DNA of 7,841 nucleotides, taken from assembly GCA_017987055.1 (NCBI GenBank), contig JAGNUJ010000019.1, forward strand, positions 1 to 7,841. Direction: 5' to 3'. Below are positions 1 to 7,581 of this stretch, in pieces. Made by a program: the position numbers and the translations under genes. The notes under the pieces are model-generated. The model was not told where the DNA came from, did not search any database, and saw only the letters and a program-made list of their open reading frames with translations. The stretch comes from Giesbergeria sp. Its GTDB lineage: Bacteria > Pseudomonadota > Gammaproteobacteria > Burkholderiales > Burkholderiaceae_C. Position 1 is the first letter of the stretch; every line of letters starts with the position of its first letter.

Positions 1-26
1 AATCCTTTCACACCGACCATTAATCT

Positions 27-67
27 AAAAACGGTTTTGAAGAACATCTTCAAAACCGTTTTTTTTT
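27..67 (+). terminator. Rho-independent terminator of an upstream gene
   Basis: A perfect 17-bp inverted repeat (27-43 with 47-63) closes on a 3-base loop (ACA) and continues into an uninterrupted T run through 67. This is a textbook intrinsic terminator for plus-strand transcription arriving from outside the window. The 5' arm starts with a run of A, so the minus strand also reads as stem plus T5 and the hairpin could work in both directions. No gene can be recognised in bases 1-26. Confidence 0.93.
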
Positions 68-105
68 GCCCCAACGATTTCAGTCGTCACTGAGACGTTA
101 CCGAC

Positions 106-111
106 AGGGAG
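106..111 (+). promoter_or_regulatory. Shine-Dalgarno site deciding the SbcD-like start
   Basis: AGGGAG lies 5 bases before the ATG at 117. It supports that start over an in-frame TTG at 66, which would fall inside the T run of the terminator and add 17 residues unlike the family's N-terminus. No convincing promoter hexamers are visible in the 49 bases between terminator and ATG. Confidence 0.8.
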
Positions 112-116
112 AAGCC

Positions 117-1403
117 ATGCGTTTCATTCATGCTGCCGATTTGCACATTGACAGCCCGTTGCGCGGCCTCAGTCGCTACCCCGGCGCACCGCTGGAGCGT
201 TTGCGCGGTGCCACGCGCCGGGCGCTGGAGCGGCTGGTCGATTTGGCGCTGGCCGAGCAGGTGGACTTTGTCTTGCTGGCCGGCGACCTGTACGACCGCG
301 ATTGGCCGGACTTTCACACTGGCCTGTTTGTGCGCAGCCAAATGGTGCGATTGGGGCAAGCCGGCATTCGGGTGTTTATTGTCCAAGGCAACCACGACGC
401 GCATGGCGTGATTACGCGGCAGGTGAGCTGGCCGGACAACGTCAAGCTGTTCTCCAGCCGCAGCGCTGAAACCGTGCATTGGGCTGAGATCGGCGTGGCC
501 ATTCATGGACGCAGCTTTCCCGACCGCGCAGTGCCGGAAGATTTGGTGCCCGACTATCCGCCGGCTGTGCCCGGCTGCTTCAACATTGGTCTGCTGCACA
601 CCAGCCTGACCGGCATGGAAGGCCACGACACCTACGCTCCGACCAGCGTGGCGGTGCTACAAACCAAGGGCTACGACTATTGGGCGCTGGGTCATGTCCA
701 CCAGCGCCAAGTCGTCAGCCAGCAGCCGCGCGTGGTGTACCCCGGCAATTTGCAAGGCCGCCACGCCCGCGAAACCGGTGCCAAGGGCTGTGAGCTGGTG
801 ACGGTGCAGGGCGCAGACATCAGCAGCCAATTTACTGCGTTGGAGGTGGTGCGCTGGCACCAGCTGGAGTTGGACATATCGGCGCTTGCTGTGCTGGACG
901 ATTTGCAGCCCTATTTGGCGGCGCAGCTGCAAGCGGCGGCGCAAACTGCGGCCAGCGATGTGTTGCACGCGGTGCGCGTGGTGTTGACGGGCGAGTCGCC
1001 CTTGCACGCGTTGGAAGCCGCCCAGCCCGGCACGCTAGAAGCCGCTGTACAAGCGGCAGCGCAAGACGTGCTCAATGCCGATGTGTGGATTGAGCGCGTG
1101 CGCCTAGCGCTGCGCTCGCCCATCGACCGAGCGCAGTTGGCCCAAGGCAGCGATGCGCTGGCCGAGCTGGTACGCAGCGTCGATGCGCTGGCGCAAGACC
1201 CGGTGGCGCTGGCCGAGTTGTGCCGCGCCACCTTGGCTGAGGTGTTCAACAAAATGCCAGCTGAAGTCACCCGTACGGTTGCCCAAGACGCGGCACTGGA
1301 CGAGCTGCCTCGGCTTGATCGGCCGCAGGACTTGCTCGCCTTGCTGCGTGATGCCGAAGCTACGTTGCTGGTGCGTTTGTACCCTGTTGAGGGCGCGCGA
1401 TGA
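117..1403 (+). CDS. SbcD/YhaO-like DNA repair exonuclease (metallophosphoesterase)
   Basis: A 428-residue calcineurin-like phosphoesterase of the SbcD/Mre11/YhaO group (COG0420 type), predicted to be the cytoplasmic nuclease subunit of an SbcCD-like complex. The N-terminal catalytic domain (about 1-230) carries the metal-binding motifs in order: D8-x-H10, G56-D57-x-x-D60, G91-N-H-D94, H161 in LLHTS, and G192-H-V-H195. The segment PGNLQGRH (209-216) is the usual family motif after the last metal ligands. Residues from about 235 to 428 are Ala/Leu-rich and helical, and would form the capping and partner-binding region. The ATG at 117 is chosen because it has a good ribosome binding site and gives the typical start MRFIHAADLH. 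The stop overlaps the next gene's start by four bases, so the two are translationally coupled. The nuclease assignment is firm from motifs; the substrate is inferred. It resembles YhaO more than E. coli SbcD because its partner is YhaN-like. Confidence 0.9.
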   Translation: MRFIHAADLHIDSPLRGLSRYPGAPLERLRGATRRALERLVDLALAEQVDFVLLAGDLYDRDWPDFHTGLFVRSQMVRLGQAGIRVFIVQGNHDAHGVITRQVSWPDNVKLFSSRSAETVHWAEIGVAIHGRSFPDRAVPEDLVPDYPPAVPGCFNIGLLHTSLTGMEGHDTYAPTSVAVLQTKGYDYWALGHVHQRQVVSQQPRVVYPGNLQGRHARETGAKGCELVTVQGADISSQFTALEVVRWHQLELDISALAVLDDLQPYLAAQLQAAAQTAASDVLHAVRVVLTGESPLHALEAAQPGTLEAAVQAAAQDVLNADVWIERVRLALRSPIDRAQLAQGSDALAELVRSVDALAQDPVALAELCRATLAEVFNKMPAEVTRTVAQDAALDELPRLDRPQDLLALLRDAEATLLVRLYPVEGAR

Positions 1404-4400
1404 AAATCCAAACACTGTTTTTGCACGCCTTTGGGCCATTCACTGGTGCTGTATTGGATTTCACTGGCAGCACCCAGCTGCACTTGATTTATGGCGCTAA
1501 CGAGGCTGGCAAAACCTCCGCGTTGCGGGCGATGGCCGATTTGCGCTACGGCATTCCGGGACAAAGCACGGACAGCTTTGTCCATGCTTATGGCGAGATG
1601 TCGCTCGCCGGTACGTTTATCGATGCTGCCGGCCAGCCGCTAGGCTTGGCGCGGCGCAAGGGCAACAAGGGCACGCTGCTGCTGGCCTGCCCTGACACCG
1701 GCACGCCGATTGCCGGCAGCAGCGCTACTCCAGCGATGGAGCAGGCGTTAACCGGCGGCGTTACCCGTGTGCAGTTTGAGACGCTGTACGGCCTAGATGC
1801 CAAGCGTTTGCGCGAGGGCGGGCAGCTGCTGATCCAAGGCGAGGGAGAACTGGGTGCCGCGCTGTTCGAGGCCAGCACTGGCACCGCTGGCATTCAAGCC
1901 ATGCTGGCCACGCTGACCAACGATGCCAAGCACTATTACGCAGTGGGTGGCAAAAACATGCTACTCAACGAAGCGGCGCGCCAGCTCGACGAAGCGCAGC
2001 AGCGCTACAAAAAGGCCATTACCCGCCCCGACCACTGGAAGCAGCTAGAGCGCGCGCACCAAACGGCGCAGCAGCAGTTGGCCGAGCTGCAAGCGCAGCT
2101 GCGCCGCCAACGCCAACGCCTAGCACAATTGACGGAATTGCGCGCTGTCGAACCACTGCTGCGCGATTTGGATGACGCTACGCGCGACTGGCAGCAGGTG
2201 CAGAGCTATGTGGCACTGGCTCCCGATGCGCGCGAGCGCCGCTTGGCTGCGCAAGCGCAAGCCCAGCGCGCGCAAGACGGGCTGCAAGCCGCTGATGCCG
2301 CTTTGCAGCAGTGCCAGCAAGACTTGCAAGGCCTGCGCACTGAGCCGCTGCTGTTAGCCCACAGTATCGCCATTGAGCGCTTGCAGGCCGATGCTGCGCA
2401 GGTGCGGCGCACGCGCAGCGACCTCGCCCGCTTGCAGGCCAGCACCCATGCCGAAGCCGAGCAACTGCGCGCCCAAGCCGAGCGCTTGGGCTTGCCCCGC
2501 CACGCGGCCGACAGTCTGCCCACGTTGTCAGCACAACTGCCCTGCGCCGACGAGTACAGTGCGGCCGAAAAAGCACTGGAGCAACTGCAAGACGCACAGA
2601 GCAACCTCCACCACGCCAGTGACCGCCAAAGTGAGCTGGCACAGCGCCAACAACAACTGCAGCACCAAGCGCAGTCAACGGTGCCAGCCGCGCTGCAACA
2701 AGCGCTGTCGCACGCCCTGCAGCGAGCGCAAGCGCTGGCCGATGCGCCGCAGCGCTGCGCAGACCTGCTGCGCGCCAGTACCGCTGACGAAAGCAAGTTG
2801 CTGCGCATGTTGAAAAAGATGGATCTGGCATCGGCCGATTTGCTGCAGACCATTGGTTACTTGAGCAGCGCTGCCATCGATGCGCACGAACAAGCGCAAA
2901 CCGATGGGCAGCAAGCCGCCGCGCTGTACCAAGACAAAATGCAAACGCTAGCCAAAGATTTGGCCGAGCAACAGCGCCGGCTGACTGGCTTGGGTGCAGC
3001 GGGCGAAGTCGTCACCGCCGCCACCTTGCAGCAGGCGCGCACGCTGCGCAGCCAAAGCTGGAGCAGCGTACGTGCGGCGTGCATTGATGCCCTTGAGTCG
3101 GTAGATTTGGCAGCGCGCACCGCATTGGCGCAAAGCTTTGAACATGCTCAGCACGAGGCCGACCGCCAAGCCGATTTGCTGCGTGAAGGTGCCCAGCGCG
3201 CCGCACAAATCACCGAATGCGAACAGCGCATTGCCCAGATGCAACAGGCGCAGCAAGCGCTGACGGCCAGCGAGGCGCAGCGCCAAACAGCCGCAGCTGC
3301 GGGCGAGGCGCGTTGGCTGCAGACGCTGGCGCAAGCCGCCATCCCCGCTGGCAGTGCCGCCGAGGTGCGCGAATGGCTGCAACTGCACCGCAGCGCGCTA
3401 GAGCAACAAGAACGCTGGCAGCAAACGCAAGACGAGCACGCGGCATTGCAAAGCAAAATTGACTTCGCCCAAACGACGCTGTCAGTCGCACTGCGCGATT
3501 TGGCAGCGAACTTGCCGCCCGGCGCGCCGGACTTGGCGAGTCTGATCACTATCGCCGCTGCCTTAGAGAGCGAACTGGTGCAGCAGCGCGCTGCCATTGC
3601 CCAGCGCCAAAAAGACCTTACCGAACTGGCGCACGACATCGAAGCGCAAACCCGCCAAGTCACCCAGCAGACGCAGCGCCTGTACAGCAGCCAAAGTGCG
3701 CTTGATGTCCACTGCCAGCGACTGCACTTGCCCGCTGGCAGCGCACCCGCCGCCGTGCGCGCTCAGTTGCAAGCCTTACGCCACTGGACGGACGCGTATG
3801 CCAAGCACAGCGAGCAGATGCAGCAGCTCAGCGCTTTGCAGGCCCACGCCAGCGCGCTGGCCAGCGATGCTGTCGCACTCGGCGAGCTGCTCAATGAGCC
3901 AGCACCGGCGCTGCTGGACAGCTGGGTCGATGGTTTGGTGCAGCGCTTGGCCCAATCGCGCCAAACCAGCGCCTTGCAGGCCACGCTGCGCAAAACCGAA
4001 GCCACCGAGCGCCAGCGCCAAGAGCGTGCCCAAGCTACCTTGAGCGCGGCGCAGCAGGCGCTGGCCGATCTGTGCGCACAGGCCCAAGTTGCGCAGGCGC
4101 ATGACCTGCCGGGTGCCGAGTTACGCGCTGACCAGCGCCGCAGTGCCGAGCAGCATTGGCAAGACTTGAGCGCGCGGCTGCGGAAAACCTCCCAGCAAGA
4201 CGCGGATATGTTGCGCACGGCATTAGCCCAACAAGACAGCGCCGCGTTAGAGCAAGAAAAGCACAGCTGCAGCGTGCGCATTGAACAGTTAGAGCGTGAC
4301 GAGAAAGCTGCCAACGATGCGGTGTATGCCGCCCAGCAAGCGCTGGCGGCTATCGACACCTCCGACGCCGCCGCCCAAGCGCGCGAAGAGATGGAGTCTG

Positions 4401-4912
4401 CCGCCGCCCGCTACCGCACCGGTGTGCGCCCATGGGCGCAGCTGAAATTAGCACACGCCTTGCTGAGCCAAGCGCTGCGTCGCCACCGCGAGCGGGCTCA
4501 AGGCCCCGTGCTGGCGCTGGCCAGCGACTATTTTTGCCAAATGACTGGCGGGCGCTTTGCGCGCTTGCTGGTCGATGCCGCCGGCACCACGCCGCTGCTG
4601 CTGGCCCAGCCGCAGCAAGGCAAGCCCATCGCTATAGCCGGGCTGAGCGAAGGCACTGCCGACCAATTACACCTAGCGCTGCGCTTGGCCACACTGCAAG
4701 TGCAGCACCAGTCCCAGCCCGAGCGCCAGATGCCGCTGGTGCTAGACGACGTGCTGATGACCGCCGACGACAGCCGCGCCGCGCACATGCTGCAAGCGCT
4801 AGCGCAATGTGCGGCGCAGCACCAAGTCTTGCTCTTCACGCACCACCAACACCTGCTGGAGATTGCTGCGCGCAGCCTGCCCGCCGCTGCCGTGAAGGTG
4901 CATGTGCTGTGA
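1400..4912 (+). CDS. SbcC/YhaN-like AAA (ABC/SMC-type) coiled-coil ATPase
   Basis: A 1170-residue Rad50/SbcC-related ATPase, closest in architecture to the YhaN family (COG4717). The N-terminal half-domain begins MKIQTLFLHAFGPF and has Walker A G32-A-N-E-A-G-K38-T-S40. The C-terminal half-domain has TGGRF (1049-1053), the ABC signature LSEGTADQ (1082-1089), Walker B LVLDD (1113-1117), a D-loop-like stretch T1121-ADDS, and the switch histidine in FTHH (1146-1149). Between them, from about 190 to 1030, runs a very Gln/Ala/Leu/Arg-rich coiled coil. A family-like segment interrupts it near 546-597 (ARTLRSQSW, then EADRQADLLRE). No CxxC occurs anywhere, so a zinc hook is absent. It should hydrolyse ATP to control the nuclease encoded by the preceding gene. 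GAGGG at 1389-1393, inside that gene, is a well-spaced ribosome binding site. Both ATPase halves are intact, so the gene is not broken. Biological substrate unknown. Confidence 0.88.
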   Translation: MKIQTLFLHAFGPFTGAVLDFTGSTQLHLIYGANEAGKTSALRAMADLRYGIPGQSTDSFVHAYGEMSLAGTFIDAAGQPLGLARRKGNKGTLLLACPDTGTPIAGSSATPAMEQALTGGVTRVQFETLYGLDAKRLREGGQLLIQGEGELGAALFEASTGTAGIQAMLATLTNDAKHYYAVGGKNMLLNEAARQLDEAQQRYKKAITRPDHWKQLERAHQTAQQQLAELQAQLRRQRQRLAQLTELRAVEPLLRDLDDATRDWQQVQSYVALAPDARERRLAAQAQAQRAQDGLQAADAALQQCQQDLQGLRTEPLLLAHSIAIERLQADAAQVRRTRSDLARLQASTHAEAEQLRAQAERLGLPRHAADSLPTLSAQLPCADEYSAAEKALEQLQDAQSNLHHASDRQSELAQRQQQLQHQAQSTVPAALQQALSHALQRAQALADAPQRCADLLRASTADESKLLRMLKKMDLASADLLQTIGYLSSAAIDAHEQAQTDGQQAAALYQDKMQTLAKDLAEQQRRLTGLGAAGEVVTAATLQQARTLRSQSWSSVRAACIDALESVDLAARTALAQSFEHAQHEADRQADLLREGAQRAAQITECEQRIAQMQQAQQALTASEAQRQTAAAAGEARWLQTLAQAAIPAGSAAEVREWLQLHRSALEQQERWQQTQDEHAALQSKIDFAQTTLSVALRDLAANLPPGAPDLASLITIAAALESELVQQRAAIAQRQKDLTELAHDIEAQTRQVTQQTQRLYSSQSALDVHCQRLHLPAGSAPAAVRAQLQALRHWTDAYAKHSEQMQQLSALQAHASALASDAVALGELLNEPAPALLDSWVDGLVQRLAQSRQTSALQATLRKTEATERQRQERAQATLSAAQQALADLCAQAQVAQAHDLPGAELRADQRRSAEQHWQDLSARLRKTSQQDADMLRTALAQQDSAALEQEKHSCSVRIEQLERDEKAANDAVYAAQQALAAIDTSDAAAQAREEMESAAARYRTGVRPWAQLKLAHALLSQALRRHRERAQGPVLALASDYFCQMTGGRFARLLVDAAGTTPLLLAQPQQGKPIAIAGLSEGTADQLHLALRLATLQVQHQSQPERQMPLVLDDVLMTADDSRAAHMLQALAQCAAQHQVLLFTHHQHLLEIAARSLPAAAVKVHVL

Positions 4913-4926
4913 TGGAGTAACTTCGG

Positions 4927-4979
4927 TATTAAATGGCCTCTAGCCCTTTAAATACGTGCGGTTGTAGCTATTATTTTTT
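4927..4979 (+). repeat. Degenerate copy of a Comamonadaceae-type intergenic repeat
   Basis: The stretch contains AAATGGCCTCTAGCCCTT followed about 18 bases later by GTAGCTATTATTTTT. From memory, Comamonadaceae genomes carry many intergenic copies with the layout GGCCTCTAGCGCTTAT, then ATAAGCGC, then AGCAGCTATT. The ends match here, while the central dyad (normally AGCGCTTAT/ATAAGCGCT) is decayed. Its function is unknown. The identification is by recollection of the pattern, not by a search. Confidence 0.45.
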
Positions 4980-5008
4980 CAGTTGTCAGGTGGCTGACTG
5001 CGACCTCT

Positions 5009-5078
5009 GGTGCGCCAAAAGGGTGCCAGACAAAAGGTATGCTTAACCCCCTTTTGTAGCTCTGCCTCCTTTTGCACC
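5009..5078 (+). repeat. Nested REP-like inverted repeat abutting the next start codon
   Basis: The outer arms are GGTGC plus AAAAGG (5009-5013 and 5017-5022, with a 3-base GCC bulge) pairing with CCTTTTGCACC (5068-5078). The inner arms are ACAAAAGG (5030-5037) and CCTTTTGT (5050-5057) around a 12-base loop. A competing pairing exists between CAAAAGGG (5016-5023) and CCCTTTTG (5049-5056). The repeated CAAAAGG/CCTTTTG units and GGTGCCAGAC resemble REP-type palindromes, but whether it is a dispersed repeat cannot be told from one copy. In mRNA it would fold directly in front of the ATG at 5079. Confidence 0.5.
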
Positions 5079-5900
5079 ATGACCACAAGCTTTGGCCTGA
5101 TCATCGTTGGCGATGAAATTTTGTCCGGCAAACGCCAAGACAAACACCTCCCGAAAGTCATTGAGCTGCTCAGCGCGCGCGGCTTGGCGTTGTCTTACGC
5201 CGATTACGTCGGCGACGATCCGACGCGCATCACCCGCGCGCTCGAGCGTGCCTTCGCCTCGGGTGACACGGTGTTTTCGACCGGCGGCATTGGTGCTACG
5301 CCCGATGACCAAACCCGCCAAAGCGCCGCGCGTGCGCTGGGCGTGCCGCTGCAGGGCCACCCCGAAGCCCAAGCGCTGATTCGTGAGCGCATGGAGGGCA
5401 TAGCGCAAGAGCGCGGCGAAGTGTATGACCCGAGCAGTCCCGACAACCTGCACCGCTTGAACATGGGCGTGTTTCCGGTCGGCGCGCGCATCATTCCCAA
5501 CAGCTACAACAAAATCCCCGGCTTTAGCTGCACTGGCAGCGCCGGTGGCTCGGTCCACTTTGTCCCCGGCTTTCCGGTGATGGCCTGGCCGATGATCGAA
5601 TGGGTGCTCGATCAGCACTGCGCCCACCTGTTCCATCAAGCGCCGCAAACCGAGCATTCGGTGCTGGTGTTTGGCGCGATGGAAGCGAGCCTTACGCCAC
5701 TGATGGAGCGCTTAGAGCGCGACCACGCGCCGGTACGGGTGTTTAGCCTGCCCAGCGTTGACCACCCGGTACACGGGCGCCACATTGAGTTGGGCGTTAA
5801 AGGCCCCTCAGCTGCTGTGCCCGCTGCGTGGGCGGATTTGCGTGCCAGCTTGGAGCAAGCTGGCGCGCAGTGCGGCGCTGAATTGGTACGCAAAGTCTGA
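5079..5900 (+). CDS. Molybdopterin-binding-domain protein, CinA N-terminal type
   Basis: A 273-residue cytoplasmic protein of the MoaB/Mog-like fold found at the N-terminus of CinA (competence/damage-inducible protein A). Visible motifs are GDEILSGKRQD (11-21), the TGGIGATPDD loop (68-77) typical of the pterin/nucleotide-binding site, and FVPGFPVMAWPM (161-172). It lacks the C-terminal amidohydrolase (nicotinamide-nucleotide deamidase) domain of full-length CinA, which is normally around 400 residues, so it belongs to the short stand-alone class. The ATG at 5079 gives the family start (MTTSFGLIIVGDEIL). A GTG at 5010 in the same frame would add 23 residues read from the repeat and looks unreal. 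No Shine-Dalgarno sequence precedes the ATG. It appears to be its own transcription unit. The family name does not establish a role; the biochemical function is uncertain. Confidence 0.85.
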   Translation: MTTSFGLIIVGDEILSGKRQDKHLPKVIELLSARGLALSYADYVGDDPTRITRALERAFASGDTVFSTGGIGATPDDQTRQSAARALGVPLQGHPEAQALIRERMEGIAQERGEVYDPSSPDNLHRLNMGVFPVGARIIPNSYNKIPGFSCTGSAGGSVHFVPGFPVMAWPMIEWVLDQHCAHLFHQAPQTEHSVLVFGAMEASLTPLMERLERDHAPVRVFSLPSVDHPVHGRHIELGVKGPSAAVPAAWADLRASLEQAGAQCGAELVRKV

Positions 5901-6010
5901 ACAGATTGCTTTTAATTTCCCGTTAACAGCTCCCATCGGTAGGAAAATGTTCCACCAATCTGTTTACCGCTGATTTTTAATATTTAACGAACATTCCTCA
6001 GGAGTAATTA
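5901..6010 (+). promoter_or_regulatory. glnA leader and likely promoter region
   Basis: This AT-rich 110-base gap must hold glnA control signals unless glnA is read from upstream. A 9-bp perfect inverted repeat, AACAGATTG (5900-5908) and CAATCTGTT (5956-5964), is 47 bases apart. A -10-like TTTAAT lies at 5976-5981 without a good -35 at normal spacing. TTAACA at 5923-5928 resembles a -35 but lacks a matching -10. I find no sigma-54 GG-N10-GC element and no full NtrC dyad. CAGGAG (5999-6004) is a strong ribosome binding site 6 bases before the ATG. Confidence 0.45.
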
Positions 6011-7426
6011 ATGGCCCAGACCATTGCAGACGTGATGAAGATGGTGGAAGACAACGAAGTCAAATTTGTGGACTTTCGCTTCACCGACACCCTTGGCAAG
6101 CAGCACCACACCACGGTGCCGGTATCGCATTTTGATGAAGACAAGTTCACCGACGGCCACGCCTTTGACGGCTCGTCGATTGCCGGTTGGAAGGGCATAG
6201 AGTCCTCCGACATGCAGCTGATTCCCGACCCGAACACCGCCAACATCGACCCGTTTTTTGAAGAGCCGACGCTCATCTTGAATTGCGACGTGATTGAGCC
6301 GAACGACGGCAAAGCCTATGACCGCGACCCGCGCTCGATTGCCAAGCGCGCCGAGGCGTACTTGAAAGCCTCCGGCTTGGGCGACACCGCCTTCTTTGGC
6401 CCTGAGCCAGAATTTTTCATCTTTGACGGCGTGCGCTGGAGCAACGAGCCGGGCAAGGTGATGTACGAAATCGAAGAGTACGAAGCGCCGTGGAATTCGG
6501 GCCGCGAGCTCGAAGGCGGCAACCGCGGCCACCGCCCCACCACCAAAGGCGGCTACTTTCCGGTGCCGCCGGTGGACAGCACGCACAACCTGCGCGCCGA
6601 AATGTCACTGATTTTGGAGTCGTTGGGCATTCCGGTCGAAGTGTTCCACCACGAAGTCGGCGGCGCTGGCCAGAACGAAATCGGCACCCGCTTTAGCACT
6701 TTGGTGCAGCGCGCCGACTGGACGATGCTGCAAAAGTACGTCATCCACAACGTCGCCAATGCCTATGGCAAAACCGCCACCTTCATGCCCAAGCCCTACG
6801 CTGGCGACAGCGGCTCAGGCATGCACGTACACCAATCGGTGTGGAAAGACGGCAAAAACCTGTTTGCCGGTGACGGCTACGCCGGTTTGTCGGACTACGC
6901 GCTGTACTACATCGGCGGCTTGATCAAACACGCCCGCGCGCTCAACGCCATCACCAACCCCGGCACCAACAGCTACAAGCGCTTGGTGCCGCACTTTGAG
7001 GCGCCGGTCAAGCTGGCCTATTCGGCCAAAAACCGCTCGGCTTCGATCCGCATTCCGTATGTATCCAACCCCAAGGGTCGCCGCGTTGAAGCGCGCTTTC
7101 CTGATCCGCTGATGAACCCCTACTTGGGTTTTGCTGCGCTGTTGATGGCCGGTTTGGATGGCGTGGAAAACAAAATTCACCCCGGCGAAGCTGCCACCAA
7201 AGACCTGTACCACCTGCCGCCGGAAGAGGATAAGCTGGTGCCCACCGTCTGCCACAGCCTCGATCAAGCGCTGGAAGCACTGGACGCTGACCGTGCCTTC
7301 TTGACCAAGGGCGGCGTGTTCTCTGACAACATGCTGGACGCGTATATCGAGCTGAAAATGACCGAAGTCACCCGTTTTCGCACGGCGGTACACCCGATTG
7401 AATACGAGATGTATTACTCGCTATAA
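6011..7426 (+). CDS. glnA: Type I glutamine synthetase
   Basis: A 471-residue GS-I that makes glutamine from glutamate, ammonia and ATP; the family acts as a cytoplasmic dodecamer central to nitrogen assimilation. The N-terminal beta-grasp domain (about 15-100) includes [11 protein letters not shown] (53-63). The catalytic domain has PEPEFF (131-136, metal ligands E132 and E134), [14 protein letters not shown] (171-184), [11 protein letters not shown] (213-223, metal ligands E215 and E223), [16 protein letters not shown] (261-276, metal ligand H272), R324, E330, and NRSASIRIP (341-349), RRVEARFPD (357-365). Y400 in LYHLPPEE is the tyrosine modified by GlnE adenylyltransferase in related enzymes, so covalent regulation by nitrogen status is expected. 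One oddity is Ser267 (codon AGC, 6809-6811) where the family signature has Asn in the glutamate-binding loop. Full length, with a strong ribosome binding site and its own terminator. Confidence 0.98.
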   Translation: MAQTIADVMKMVEDNEVKFVDFRFTDTLGKQHHTTVPVSHFDEDKFTDGHAFDGSSIAGWKGIESSDMQLIPDPNTANIDPFFEEPTLILNCDVIEPNDGKAYDRDPRSIAKRAEAYLKASGLGDTAFFGPEPEFFIFDGVRWSNEPGKVMYEIEEYEAPWNSGRELEGGNRGHRPTTKGGYFPVPPVDSTHNLRAEMSLILESLGIPVEVFHHEVGGAGQNEIGTRFSTLVQRADWTMLQKYVIHNVANAYGKTATFMPKPYAGDSGSGMHVHQSVWKDGKNLFAGDGYAGLSDYALYYIGGLIKHARALNAITNPGTNSYKRLVPHFEAPVKLAYSAKNRSASIRIPYVSNPKGRRVEARFPDPLMNPYLGFAALLMAGLDGVENKIHPGEAATKDLYHLPPEEDKLVPTVCHSLDQALEALDADRAFLTKGGVFSDNMLDAYIELKMTEVTRFRTAVHPIEYEMYYSL

Positions 7427-7452
7427 GGCGCAACTAGCGCTGAGTGCTGGAT

Positions 7453-7480
7453 AAAAAAGGCGGGCTAACCGCCTTTTTTT
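7453..7480 (+). terminator. Rho-independent terminator after glnA
   Basis: A6 then GGCGG (7459-7463), a 5-base loop GCTAA, then CCGCC (7469-7473) and a T run to 7480. The hairpin starts 26 bases after the glnA stop codon. It suggests glnA is mainly transcribed alone, with any read-through feeding the next gene. The A run makes it potentially bidirectional. Confidence 0.93.
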
Positions 7481-7570
7481 ATGTTGCTACCTCTTGGAAC
7501 TAGCCCGCAAAAATCGCCATCTGAAGCAGCTTGGGGGATACTCTGGCACTGCCCGCTACTGATTCCGTGC

Positions 7571-7576
7571 GAGGAA
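7571..7576 (+). promoter_or_regulatory. Shine-Dalgarno site of the secreted-protein gene
   Basis: GAGGAA lies 5 bases before the ATG at 7582 and supports this start, which also yields a proper signal peptide. Bases 7481-7570 show no promoter I can defend. Confidence 0.75.
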
Positions 7577-7581
7577 ATTTG

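Larger units (their letters stand above)
4913..5078. other. Intergenic region with repeat-like elements; no gene seen
   Basis: This 166-base gap separates the SbcCD-like operon from the CinA-like gene. It is AT-richer than the flanking genes in its first half and holds a degenerate dispersed-repeat-like element (4927-4979) and a nested inverted repeat (5009-5078). I see no clear sigma-70 promoter and no classic intrinsic terminator after the ATPase gene. Confidence 0.6.

Noticed and set aside
66..116. N-terminal extension of the SbcD-like protein from TTG 66
   Set aside because: It would start inside the terminator T run, and ATG 117 has a proper ribosome binding site and the family N-terminus.
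911..1585. Long minus-strand open frames opposite the SbcD-like and SbcC-like genes (for example 911-1585, 2178-2853, 3763-4359)
   Set aside because: They lie wholly within strong plus-strand genes, have no family-like motifs, and are Ser/Ala/Arg/Cys-rich in the way expected from reading GC-rich Gln/Ala codons on the other strand.
1400..4912. Anti-phage defence island or novel system around the SbcCD-like operon
   Set aside because: The neighbours are housekeeping or accessory metabolic genes (CinA-like, glnA), base composition is uniform, and no integrase, transposase or other defence gene is visible in the window.
5010..5078. N-terminal extension of the CinA-like protein from GTG 5010
   Set aside because: The added residues are encoded by the inverted repeat, have no family similarity, and the conserved start of the fold is at ATG 5079.
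7460..7508. GCGGGCTA (7460-7467) in the terminator and TAGCCCGC (7501-7508) downstream as an alternative fold that could act as an antiterminator
   Set aside because: The downstream arm is transcribed only after the terminator has been passed, so it cannot prevent termination; 8-bp matches arise easily in this composition.
7544..7558. TGGCAC at 7544-7549 as a sigma-54 -24 element before the secreted-protein gene
   Set aside because: The following GC is 8 bases after the GG, not 10, and the -12 TTGC part is missing.
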